The notes beneath the pieces are model-generated. The model saw only the letters and a program-made list of their open reading frames with translations. It was not told the origin of the DNA and made no database searches. Position numbers and translations under genes: made by a program. Below, in pieces: positions 1 through 6,766 of a stretch of 8,146 bases of DNA. Location: NCBI GenBank assembly GCA_050943215.1, contig JBMNOU010000075.1, forward strand, positions 1 to 8,146, given 5' to 3'. The stretch comes from JBMNOU01 sp050943215. GTDB taxonomy: Bacteria > Bacillota > Clostridia > Christensenellales > SZUA-584. Positions within the stretch are counted from its first letter, which is position 1; every line of letters starts with the position of its first letter.

Positions 1-63
1 TTGATATCCTTTGGGTTTTTGAACTGCACAATTAAAAGCCATAGTTTTTGTCGGCACACTAAA

Positions 64-94
64 TTGCATTACCAAATAGCGTATGATATTATAC
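64..94 (+). promoter_or_regulatory. Putative promoter with operator-like dyad upstream of the decayed padR gene
   Basis: TTGCAT at 64-69 and TATTAT at 87-92 are separated by 17 bases, as in a sigma-A promoter. The 14-base stretch GTATGATATTATAC at 81-94 covers the -10 box and is palindromic at 12 of 14 positions, the two exceptions being a G opposite a T. PadR regulators commonly bind AT-rich dyads of this kind at their own promoter, so autoregulation of the former padR gene, and of the SDR gene behind it, is a reasonable inference. Matches to promoter consensus are frequent by chance in AT-rich DNA, so this remains tentative. Confidence 0.3.
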
Positions 95-139
95 TGAACG
101 ATAGATATAGCAGAGATAATAGCGAGAAATAATATTAAT

Positions 140-470
140 TTGAACCCGAAATTTAAAAAAGACGTTTTTTAGCTTGTGTTCGTACTTTGCTGATAAAACG
201 TGACGCGCTCGAGCTAACGTGCGAGGTCTCCGCCTACATTAAAATTGCTAAAGGAATATTGTATCCGATTTTACGAAGGTTGGAGGAAAACGGATTCATA
301 TTTATCTAACAAATCGGCAGAATCCCAAAAAATATTATCATTTAACAGAGAAAGGTATTAAAGCCGAAAATTCGATAAAATCGGAATGACCATCTTTCAT
401 TAAAAATGTTCGTGCGCTGATGGACAAACGGGAAATTAGCGTGATATACACTGATAGCATTTTTAATTAA
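140..470 (+). pseudogene. Decayed PadR-family transcriptional regulator
   Basis: This is a broken gene for a winged-helix PadR repressor. The pieces lie in three frames. From a TTG at 140, frame 2 reads LNPKFKKDVF and stops at TAG 170-172, where the family usually has Glu (VLELCVL). Frame 1 then reads LLIKRDALELTCEVSAYIKI and on through KGILYPILRRLEENGF (250-297), the recognition-helix and wing region. The usual YGYEL motif after RDA is shortened to LEL. Near 300 the reading moves to frame 3, giving NRQNPKKYYHLTEKG (312-356). TGA at 387-389 follows, where the family has the Trp of an EW..F motif, and then PSFIKNVRALMDKREI up to TAA at 468-470. At least two frame changes, two stops and a small in-frame loss make a sequencing error unlikely and a functional product very unlikely. 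Family assignment is secure from the TLYPILRRLE-like and KYY.LTEKG motifs. The exact 5' end is uncertain. It probably once regulated itself and the SDR gene just downstream. Confidence 0.85.
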
Positions 471-484
471 TCAGGAGGTGTAGG

Positions 485-1345
485 ATGAAAACAGTCGTTA
501 TTACGGGCGCAACATCGGGTATAGGTTACGCAGTGGCAAAAGCACTATGCGCACAGGGTAAACGCGTGATTGGGATTGGCAGGATAAAGGAAAATTGTGA
601 CATAGCGAGGAATGATATTTTGACTGCCTTTGCGCAAGCAGACATTACGTACTTTTATGGCGATCTTTCACAGCAGAGTGAGGTGAACAGAATAGCAAAT
701 CAGATTGCCGTCTGTCTAGATGCTCGTGCTAACGGCAAGCTAGATGTATTGATTAATAACGCGGGGGGCGTCAGAAACGGATATACTACAACAGCGGAAG
801 GGTATGAGCTTCAATTTGCTTTGAACCATCTCTCTGGATTTTTATTGACATACCGACTGCTGCCGTATCTCGAAAAAAATACAGGCAGAATAATACTTAC
901 TGGCAGCAATTCGCATAAGCATACAAGGATCAATTGGAATGATATCATGTATCAAAAGCGATACAGCTGTCTAATGGCTTATAAACAATCCAAACTGTGT
1001 AATTTGATGTTCGCTGGTGAGTTTAACCGTCGGTTTGAATCGAAGGATGTGCGGGCATTTGTTGTTGACCCGGGTCTTGTTAATACAAATATAGGCAACA
1101 AGCAAACAACCGGTATTGTCAACAGGTTTTGGTCATTGCGCAAAAAATACGGGGTATCGCCCGATATTGCGGCACAAAGTTATGTGTTTTTATGCAATCA
1201 AATGCCGATGCCCCAGGGCCTTTATTACTATCGATGTGCTCTCCGCAGATACAGCAAGAGGGTGGATAACCTAAGAGATGCGCAGCGGCTGTTTGAATTA
1301 AGCGAGCAGTTATGCGGAGTTGCTTTTAATAAAGAAAATGTCTAG
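485..1345 (+). CDS. Short-chain dehydrogenase/reductase (SDR), classical type
   Basis: This is a cytoplasmic NAD(P)-dependent oxidoreductase of 286 residues with a Rossmann fold. Visible family marks are the dinucleotide motif TGATSGIG (7-14), an Arg after the second strand (IGIGR, R33) that usually signals NADP(H) preference, D60-L61 for the adenine ring, NNAG (91-94), the structural Asn in FALNHL (N114), a catalytic Ser in TGSNS (S141 or S143), and the YKQSK active site with Y166 and K170. DPGLVNTNIG (195-204) follows, as in the retinol dehydrogenase/WWOX-like SDR group. The insertion between Ser and Tyr and the extended C-terminus fit that group. The substrate cannot be deduced. The start is supported by AGGAGGTG at 473-480, four bases before ATG. 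The gene lies 14 bases after the padR remnant and was probably co-transcribed with it. If PadR repressed it, loss of PadR may have left it unregulated. No hairpin terminator follows the stop. Confidence 0.9.
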   Translation: MKTVVITGATSGIGYAVAKALCAQGKRVIGIGRIKENCDIARNDILTAFAQADITYFYGDLSQQSEVNRIANQIAVCLDARANGKLDVLINNAGGVRNGYTTTAEGYELQFALNHLSGFLLTYRLLPYLEKNTGRIILTGSNSHKHTRINWNDIMYQKRYSCLMAYKQSKLCNLMFAGEFNRRFESKDVRAFVVDPGLVNTNIGNKQTTGIVNRFWSLRKKYGVSPDIAAQSYVFLCNQMPMPQGLYYYRCALRRYSKRVDNLRDAQRLFELSEQLCGVAFNKENV

Positions 1346-1661
1346 TTAAAAGGCGAGAGCTAGTAAAATATGCCGTAACGTATCCTCAGATAATGATATA
1401 TTTCTTTTAGAATATTGACCTTGTAGTAAGATTGAGGCCATGGAAACCGGCGATATATTTACTTCACATATTTTAAAATGATACTCAACAAACAGAAGGT
1501 CAACGCCCGCACATCAAGCCCGAGGATTCTCAAAGCATTGATTTTCGTATTTTTTCACTTTGCCCACGAAGAAAAGTTTGCTTTATCAGCTAAAAAAACT
1601 TTACGAAATAACAAAAAAATGGTATATTATTTCTCGTAAACAGACGACGGGGGGGCATATC
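1346..1661. other. 316-base intergenic stretch without a recognisable gene
   Basis: Between the SDR stop and the ABC ATPase start I find no gene I can support. A TTG at 1560 opens a frame that runs into the ATPase, but it lacks a ribosome binding site and lies upstream of the likely promoter, so I do not treat it as the gene start. On the minus strand an open stretch of about 56 codons runs from roughly 1515 down to a stop at 1346-1348. It includes MASILLQGQYSKRNISLSED, but has no convincing start signal and no recognised family. It may be chance or the remnant of a lost gene. The only functional element I can propose is the promoter at 1600-1628. Confidence 0.55.
1600..1628 (+). promoter_or_regulatory. 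Putative promoter of the ABC exporter operon
   Basis: TTTACG (1600-1605) and TATATT (1623-1628) are 17 bases apart and match the sigma-A consensus at four and five of six positions. Transcription would begin near 1635, giving a leader of about 27 bases that contains the G-rich ribosome binding site GACGGGGGGG (1646-1655). This placement excludes the in-frame TTG at 1560 as the translation start. Confidence 0.45.
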
Positions 1662-2381
1662 ATGGTTGAATTAATCGGCGTATCCAAGACATATGCAGGA
1701 AGAATAAAGGCAGTTGATAACGTTTCTCTTAATATTGAATCGGGATGCATATACGGTTTTCTTGGGCCTAACGGCGCAGGAAAGACGACAACTATTAAAC
1801 TGATTACGGGAATAATAAAACCGGATAGCGGCCGGATTATTGTTGACGGCAACGATACTGAAAAAGACTCGCTGCAATCCAAGAAGATCATTGGATTCGT
1901 ACCAGATGACCCCAATGTATTTTTGCGATTGAAAGGGATCGAATATTTATCTTTTATGGCAGATATTTACGATGTTGGGTCAAAAGAGCGAACCGCTATC
2001 ATTGACGAATTGGCTAAGCGTTTTGAGATGAGCAAGGCGCTCGGAGATAAGATACAAAGCTATTCGCATGGCATGCGCCAAAAGATCGTGATTATGGGTG
2101 CGCTACTGCACAAGCCAAGCGTTTGGATACTCGATGAACCAATGACAGGGTTAGATCCAAAGTCGTCTTTCGAGCTCAAATCGATGATGCGTCAGCATGC
2201 AGATGAGGGCAAAACGGTATTCTTCTCTACACATGTGCTTGAAGTCGCAGAAAAGGTCTGTGATAAGGTAGCTATTATAAATGATGGCCAAATACTATAC
2301 GCGGGAAAAATGAGGGATATGAAAAAAAGCAGCGATACGTCGCTCGAGAAGGTGTTTTTGGAGATGACAGAAAATGCGTAA
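1662..2381 (+). CDS. ABC transporter ATP-binding protein (ABC-2 exporter type)
   Basis: This 239-residue ATPase powers an exporter together with the permease encoded next. All nucleotide-binding motifs are present: Walker A GPNGAGKT (35-42), a Q-loop region reading GFVPDDPNVF with Asp82 in place of Gln, the signature SYSHGMRQK (133-141), Walker B VWILDEP (154-160), D-loop GLDP (163-166) and the switch His191 in FFSTH. A degenerate signature and an acidic Q-loop residue are common in the BcrA/EcsA/YtrB-like branch that handles export of drugs, peptides or lipids, so neither suggests inactivity. I place the start at ATG 1662 because a G-rich Shine-Dalgarno lies about six bases upstream and the family fold begins there (MVELIGVSKTY). 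A longer reading from TTG 1560 would add 34 Lys-rich residues without support. The stop overlaps the next gene by 8 bases, implying translational coupling. The substrate is unknown. Confidence 0.93.
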   Translation: MVELIGVSKTYAGRIKAVDNVSLNIESGCIYGFLGPNGAGKTTTIKLITGIIKPDSGRIIVDGNDTEKDSLQSKKIIGFVPDDPNVFLRLKGIEYLSFMADIYDVGSKERTAIIDELAKRFEMSKALGDKIQSYSHGMRQKIVIMGALLHKPSVWILDEPMTGLDPKSSFELKSMMRQHADEGKTVFFSTHVLEVAEKVCDKVAIINDGQILYAGKMRDMKKSSDTSLEKVFLEMTENA

Positions 2382-4002
2382 AATATTATTGTTGACGAAG
2401 ATCCTGCTCAAAAGCGGCGGCGCATTGCTGTCAAACAAACGCGGTCGATTAAACTGGATATTGCCTGCCGTGTTGGTTTTTGCATTTGCGAGCTTTGCGT
2501 TTTCCACGATTATGTTTACTTTTATGATGTATGATTCGCTCGCGCCGGTCGGCATCGCTGATATAATAATTCCTCTCGCATTTGGCGCGGCGTCTATTGT
2601 TATATTTCTGTTTGGTGTTTTTTATGTCATCTCTGTGATGTATTACGCGAACGATATCGAAATGCTAATGTATTTGCCATTGCGCCCCTTCCATATACTG
2701 GGCGCTAAATTTTTAACGCTTGTGGTATACGAATATATCTTCGAAGCTTTTATTCTGCTGCCGATGCTTGCTGCCTATGGAATAAAAAGCGGTGCGGGAT
2801 TACTATATGTTGTATATTCTGCGTTATTGTTTATATTGCTGCCTTTGATCGCGCTGTCCATGGCCGCTGTTATCGTTATGGTCGTAATGAGGTTTACCAG
2901 TTTTGGTAAAAACAAACAAGCATTTAAGTTTATCGGTGGCATTATTGCAGTGGGCTTGGCCATAGGGTTTAATATCGTAATACAGACCTCGGTTTCAAAC
3001 ATCGATCAAGCGCAGTTTATCACGATTATGCAAAATTCGTCATTGGCATCCGTTATCAGTAATATCTTCCCGGGCATTGTGTTTGCGTCGGGTACATTGA
3101 TAAACAGCGATATAATAGACGGTCTTTTCAATCTGATTTTGTTTATATTGTGTTCTTTCGCAGCCGTCGGCGTTTTTATCGGATTCGGGCAGCTACTATA
3201 CTTAAAAGGGGTGGCGGGAGTTTCTGAAACGTCCGCAAAAAGAAAAGAAATACGCGATATTGGCAAAGAGACGATACGCATATCGTCCGGTAAGGCATAT
3301 GTTAAAAAGGAAATCCGGCTGCTTTTCAGGTCACCGATTGCTTTTTTAAACTGTGTAATGATTAACGTCATCTGGCCAGTTATCCTGGTTGTTATGGTTT
3401 TAAGCGGCGGTGATAAGATTTTGGCGGTAACTGCTTTTATTACCACAACGCAAAGCGCTCTTTTGATCGCGATCATCGTAGGGGCCAGCGCTTTTTTATC
3501 CTCCTCCAACGCGATTACCAGTACTGCGATTTCAAGGGAAGGAAAATCACTGTATTTTACTAAGTATATCCCGATGAGCATGCAACAGCAGCTTGCTGCA
3601 AAAACCATAACGGGCATGATATTGTCGGGAATAAGCGTTGTTCTACTGATCGTCATAGCGGTTATCTTTGGAGTCGATATTATTACGGCACTTATATCGT
3701 TAGCGCTCAGCCTGCTTGTAATGGCCGTATGCTCGATGGGGGGGCTGCTGATTGATGTGGCCAACCCAAAACTCGATTGGATGAATGAGCAGCAAGCAAT
3801 CAAACAGAACTTAAATGTTGTGCTACATATGCTTCTAGGTCTTTTGTTTGCGGCGGTGGCGATCGTGCCTGTGCTATTGATCGGCATGTCTGTGCTAGCG
3901 GCTGTATTATATATAGCGATAGTTTTCCTGTTGATATTCAGCCTGCTGACGAACCGAATAAAGACGTATGCGGCAGTCAAACTAAATAATATGGATGTTT
4001 AG
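2374..4002 (+). CDS. ABC exporter permease, large polytopic membrane protein
   Basis: This 542-residue integral membrane protein has about twelve hydrophobic segments, roughly at 28-50, 62-90, 114-136, 142-172, 186-205, 250-276, 328-345, 352-378, 411-433, 436-460, 482-503 and 505-526. It belongs to the broad ABC-2/putative ABC exporter permease group. Two halves seem related. Each opens with a basic amphipathic stretch before its first membrane span (LLTKILLKS near 6-14, KKEIRLLFRSPIAF near 311-324). Each has a loop of similar pattern, EMLMYLPLRPFHILGAKF (96-113) and GKSLYFTKYIPMSMQQQLAA (390-409). The second half also has DVANPKLDWMNEQQAIKQN (461-479), of a type seen in this family. A cytoplasmic charged linker (285-313) joins the halves. 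The 8-base overlap with the ATPase gene and a GGAG ten bases before ATG support co-translation and one complex, possibly with a single permease chain per two ATPases. The cargo cannot be inferred. Confidence 0.85.
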   Translation: MRKILLLTKILLKSGGALLSNKRGRLNWILPAVLVFAFASFAFSTIMFTFMMYDSLAPVGIADIIIPLAFGAASIVIFLFGVFYVISVMYYANDIEMLMYLPLRPFHILGAKFLTLVVYEYIFEAFILLPMLAAYGIKSGAGLLYVVYSALLFILLPLIALSMAAVIVMVVMRFTSFGKNKQAFKFIGGIIAVGLAIGFNIVIQTSVSNIDQAQFITIMQNSSLASVISNIFPGIVFASGTLINSDIIDGLFNLILFILCSFAAVGVFIGFGQLLYLKGVAGVSETSAKRKEIRDIGKETIRISSGKAYVKKEIRLLFRSPIAFLNCVMINVIWPVILVVMVLSGGDKILAVTAFITTTQSALLIAIIVGASAFLSSSNAITSTAISREGKSLYFTKYIPMSMQQQLAAKTITGMILSGISVVLLIVIAVIFGVDIITALISLALSLLVMAVCSMGGLLIDVANPKLDWMNEQQAIKQNLNVVLHMLLGLLFAAVAIVPVLLIGMSVLAAVLYIAIVFLLIFSLLTNRIKTYAAVKLNNMDV

Positions 4003-4024
4003 TATATTAAGAAATCATATATGT

Positions 4025-4054
4025 TTGTATTGCTTGAGTATTATAAAATATAAT
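4025..4054 (+). promoter_or_regulatory. Putative promoter of the lemA-DUF2207 operon
   Basis: A perfect TATAAT at 4049-4054 lies 18 bases after TTGTAT (4025-4030). The site sits in the 80-base gap between the permease stop and lemA, upstream of a strong ribosome binding site (AAGGAGG, 4069-4075). It would give lemA and the DUF2207 gene their own transcript. No terminator is visible between the permease gene and this promoter, so readthrough from the ABC operon is also possible. Confidence 0.5.
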
Positions 4055-4082
4055 AAAGAGTAAAAGTTAAGGAGGCCTGAAA

Positions 4083-4634
4083 ATGGTTTATGCAATTGTT
4101 GGTGGTATCATACTGATCATTGTTATTTGGGGCATTGCCTCATATAACGGATTTATCAGATTGAAAAACAGTATTGAAGAAGCATTCTCTACGATGGATG
4201 TATATCTTAAAAAGAGATACGATTTGATTCCTAATCTGGTCGAGACAGTAAAAGGCTACGCGAGCCATGAGAAAGAAACGTTTGAACGCGTCATAGCAGC
4301 GAGAAACATTGCGGCATCGGCGACATCGCTTGAAGATAAGGCGCACGGAGAAAATATCCTTCAGGGAACGCTTAAAAGCCTGTTTGCCATAGCGGAAGCG
4401 TATCCCGATCTAAAGGCGAACACGAATTTTTTAGAGCTTCAGGGCGAACTGTCACGCATTGAAAACGAGATCGCCGGCTCAAGAAAATATTATAACGCGG
4501 TGGTAAAAACGTATAACATCAAAAGGGAAGGATTTCCAAGCGCTATCATTGCCGGAATGTTTCATTTTGATAAAAAACCGCTCTTTGAAGTTTCGGATGA
4601 GCAGCAGAGGGAAAACGTTAAAGTACAGTTTTAA
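4083..4634 (+). CDS. lemA: LemA family membrane-anchored protein
   Basis: This 183-residue protein has the standard LemA layout: a short N-terminal segment, one membrane span (about 3-19), then a soluble helical bundle. Family motifs are clear: YNGFIRLKNSIEEAFSTMDV (21-40), LKKRYDLIPNLVETVKGYA (42-60), AEAYPDLKANTNFLELQ (104-120), ELSRIENEIAGSRKYYNAVV (122-141) and the ending YN..REGFPS (144-153). Length matches the family. The molecular function of LemA is not settled; it is a widespread envelope protein often encoded beside TPM-domain, DUF2207 or HtpX proteins. Here the next gene encodes a DUF2207 protein, 58 bases downstream on the same strand, which suggests that the two products act together at the membrane. 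AAGGAGG at 4069-4075, seven bases before ATG, supports the start. Confidence 0.95.
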   Translation: MVYAIVGGIILIIVIWGIASYNGFIRLKNSIEEAFSTMDVYLKKRYDLIPNLVETVKGYASHEKETFERVIAARNIAASATSLEDKAHGENILQGTLKSLFAIAEAYPDLKANTNFLELQGELSRIENEIAGSRKYYNAVVKTYNIKREGFPSAIIAGMFHFDKKPLFEVSDEQQRENVKVQF

Positions 4635-4650
4635 CCTCGGCTTGGTTAAA
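4630..4650 (+). other. Small stem-loop spanning the lemA stop codon
   Basis: TTTAACC (4630-4636) and GGTTAAA (4644-4650) can form a 7-base-pair stem with a 7-base loop that includes the lemA stop codon. No T-run follows, so it is not a standard terminator. It could be a mild attenuator or RNA-processing element between lemA and the DUF2207 gene, or chance. Confidence 0.3.
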
Positions 4651-4692
4651 TACGGGACTTAAACCCTATTAAAATCATGATGGGAGGATATG

Positions 4693-6624
4693 ATGAAGAA
4701 ACTGTTAGTGGTTGTCGCATTGGCTTTGCTGATGATGTTGATTCCCAAAGCCGCTCTTGCCGACGAGGCGTACGATATAATAAGCGACGATGTACATATC
4801 ACTGTTTCGGAAAATAATGTAATGGACGTTGAAGAAAGGCTACATGTCAATTTTAAGCAGCAACGCCATGGCATCTATTATAATCTCCAATATCAAGGCA
4901 CCATATATCACGAGTTAAACGGGGAAACCGTTGAATCTAAATACAAATACCGTATTTACGATTTTAACGTCGTTCAAAAGGATTTTGAGCTGTCAAAAGA
5001 AAGTGACAGCTACGGTAAATATATTGTCGCCAAGATCGGTGATCCGAACATTCTGGTTTCGGGTGAACAGGAATATGTGATTAGATATAAGTGCGATATG
5101 GGCGACAATGGTTTTGATGGGTTTGACGAGTTTTACGGCAGCGTGCTGTTTTGTGGCTATGGAAACACCATTCAAAACGCAAGCTTTAAGATCGATTTAC
5201 CTAAGGACTTTGATGAGTCACTGGTGAATGTGGTAGTCGGTCAATATATGTCTTCGTACACCCGGGACGTAGTTTGGGAAAAGGCCGGCAATTCGTTAAA
5301 AGGATATATGTTAAGACCCCTGCAGGGGGGAGAGCGTGTGACGGTAAGAATGGTTTTTCCGGATGACTATTTTGTTGGGGAGAGCAACCCTGCGGCCGGC
5401 TGGAGCACGGTGATCTATATTGTCAGCGGGATCTGCGTTCTCACCGCGATTATCTTATGGGCCGCATTGGGAAGAGATAACAGGATTTTCCCAACGGTAG
5501 AGTTTTATGCGCCCGACGGCATGACTCCTGCCGAAGCCGGATATGTAATAGACGGATGTGTTGACGACAAAGACGTCATTTCTCTACTTTTATTCTGGGC
5601 AGACAAAGGATATCTTAAAATAAATGAGAAAGAAAAAAATGATTTTGAGCTGGTCAAAGTCCGTAGTTTGCCAGAAGATGCAAAAAGCTACGAAAAGTCG
5701 ATGTTCGAAAAGCTCTTTTATAACAGAGACGCTGTATATATTTCGAGCTTAAAGCAATCATTTTATATCACGATGGAGTCAACAAAAACGAGTGTGACCA
5801 ATTATTTTGAAAGCGGCAAGCATCGCAGGGTCTTTACAGAAGCGTCGAAAAAAGCGCGGGCAGCGATGGGTATCATTACGATGATACCAATTGCGCTTGT
5901 GATATTCTTTGGTTGTTACGGTGAAACAGACAGCATAATCTGGTCAATCGGATTGGCTGTTTTCATAGGATGGATCATTAGTCTGCCAGTATTTATGCTG
6001 GTCAGCGTATTTGAAAAGTGGCGTTCGACCCCCAAAGCCAAACGGCTATTTAAGCTGATTTTTTCCGTCGTTGTTTTAGCGGTTGTTTTTGCCATATACA
6101 TATTTGGCGTTCCATACTATTTTGATGCAGATAGCAATATAGACTCGCTTTCTGTTACAGTGGTCACCGCTGCATCAACGCTGTTAATGGGAATTTTAAC
6201 GATTATTATGCGGAAGCGTACAAAGCAGGGAGCCGAATGGTTTGCAAAGCTTTTAGGGTTTAAGAACTTTATAGAAAAAGCGGAAAAAGACAGAATACTC
6301 CGCCTTGTGGAAGAAAACCCGTCATACTTTTATAATGTGTTACCGTATGCCTACGTGCTTGGTGTGACAGATAAATGGGCGAAAAATTTTGAGGGCATCG
6401 GTATCCAGCCGCCTGTCTGGTATAGTGGGTATTACGGCATGCATACGTTTAATACCATCATCTTTGCCTCATATATGTCGAGAAACCTGTCGGGTTTTCA
6501 GTCGGTGATGACATCCCGGCCGGCACCCAGCGGCAAAAGCGGTGGTTTCGGCGGCGGCGGTTTTGGCGGTGGCGGTTTTTCGGGTGGTGGTTTTGGCGGC
6601 GGCGGTGCAGGTGGAAGCTGGTAA
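4693..6624 (+). CDS. DUF2207 domain-containing secreted/membrane protein with glycine-rich tail
   Basis: This is a 643-residue predicted envelope protein. Residues 1-23 form a signal peptide (MKKLL, hydrophobic core, ALA before DEAY). Residues 24 to about 230 are a beta-rich extracytoplasmic DUF2207 domain, starting EAYDIISDDVHITVSENNVM and followed by RHGIYYNLQ. A membrane span follows at about 239-258, then a domain with APDGMTPAEAGYVIDG (273-288) and DVISLLLFWADKGYLKI (294-310), typical of the family and winged-helix-like. More spans lie at about 393-409, 416-438, 454-473 and 488-505. A conserved segment ENPSYFYNVLPYAYVLGV (541-558) comes before a tail of GGGGF units ending GGSW. I prefer ATG 4693 to ATG 4690 because GGGAGG (4682-4687) is then five bases away instead of two. 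The gene follows lemA and ends at a strong terminator. The biochemical role is unknown; DUF2207 and TPM proteins share this Gly-rich Ser-Trp ending, which suggests a common partner or assembly. Confidence 0.88.
   Translation: MKKLLVVVALALLMMLIPKAALADEAYDIISDDVHITVSENNVMDVEERLHVNFKQQRHGIYYNLQYQGTIYHELNGETVESKYKYRIYDFNVVQKDFELSKESDSYGKYIVAKIGDPNILVSGEQEYVIRYKCDMGDNGFDGFDEFYGSVLFCGYGNTIQNASFKIDLPKDFDESLVNVVVGQYMSSYTRDVVWEKAGNSLKGYMLRPLQGGERVTVRMVFPDDYFVGESNPAAGWSTVIYIVSGICVLTAIILWAALGRDNRIFPTVEFYAPDGMTPAEAGYVIDGCVDDKDVISLLLFWADKGYLKINEKEKNDFELVKVRSLPEDAKSYEKSMFEKLFYNRDAVYISSLKQSFYITMESTKTSVTNYFESGKHRRVFTEASKKARAAMGIITMIPIALVIFFGCYGETDSIIWSIGLAVFIGWIISLPVFMLVSVFEKWRSTPKAKRLFKLIFSVVVLAVVFAIYIFGVPYYFDADSNIDSLSVTVVTAASTLLMGILTIIMRKRTKQGAEWFAKLLGFKNFIEKAEKDRILRLVEENPSYFYNVLPYAYVLGVTDKWAKNFEGIGIQPPVWYSGYYGMHTFNTIIFASYMSRNLSGFQSVMTSRPAPSGKSGGFGGGGFGGGGFSGGGFGGGGAGGSW
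6550..6609 (+). repeat. Four tandem 15-base units encoding GGGGF-type pentapeptides
   Basis: Inside the 3' end of the DUF2207 gene, four consecutive 15-base units encode GGGGF, GGGGF, SGGGF and GGGGA. A partial GGF precedes them and GGSW follows. The Gly codons alternate between GGC and GGT, so the units are similar but not identical at DNA level. The tract makes a flexible low-complexity tail and could vary in copy number by slippage. Confidence 0.85.
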
Positions 6625-6635
6625 AACAAAGTATG

Positions 6636-6671
6636 AATAAAAGAGCTCTTTTTTAAGAGCTCTTTTATTTT
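6636..6671 (+). terminator. Strong intrinsic terminator after the lemA-DUF2207 operon
   Basis: AATAAAAGAGCTCTT (6636-6650) pairs perfectly with AAGAGCTCTTTTATT (6655-6669) over 15 base pairs around a TTTT loop, beginning 11 bases after the stop codon. The T-rich strand TTTTATTTT (6663-6671) supplies the release tract. GC content lies mainly in the GAGCTC core. The A-rich left flank means it might also work weakly on the opposite strand. Confidence 0.88.
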
Positions 6672-6766
6672 GGCTTACTATATGGCTACTTCAAGTACCA
6701 TCCGTAACACAGTGACATGTGCCAGAATATAGTAAAAGGAAATAGACTATTAAGGAAGTGATATAA

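Noticed and set aside
1..169. Open minus-strand frame running off the left edge, with an ATG at 69-67, and an open + frame at 1-129
   Set aside because: Both strands are open over the same bases, neither has a ribosome binding site, and neither translation resembles a family I know. The piece is too short to choose between them.
387..389. TGA at a Trp position in the padR remnant, together with no intact gene here ending in TGA, could hint that TGA codes for Trp
   Set aside because: All intact genes use TGG for Trp and contain no in-frame TGA. Seven genes without a TGA stop can easily occur by chance. The padR remnant would still need frameshifts and has a TAG stop.
1560..1661. N-terminal extension of the ABC ATPase from a TTG codon
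   Set aside because: There is no Shine-Dalgarno before the TTG, the added 34 residues are not part of the ATPase fold, and the likely promoter lies inside this stretch.
3006..3980. Long minus-strand open frame of 324 codons opposite the permease gene
   Set aside because: It mirrors a hydrophobic gene whose codon pattern leaves few stops on the other strand. Its translation has no family motifs, and the + strand frame has membrane spans, overlap with the ATPase gene and a ribosome binding site.
6672..6766. Possible peroxide-responsive operator or promoter before the peroxiredoxin gene
   Set aside because: I looked for a PerR-like dyad and for -35/-10 boxes with normal spacing. The nearest pair (GTGACA and TATAGT) is only 10 bases apart, and no convincing dyad is present.
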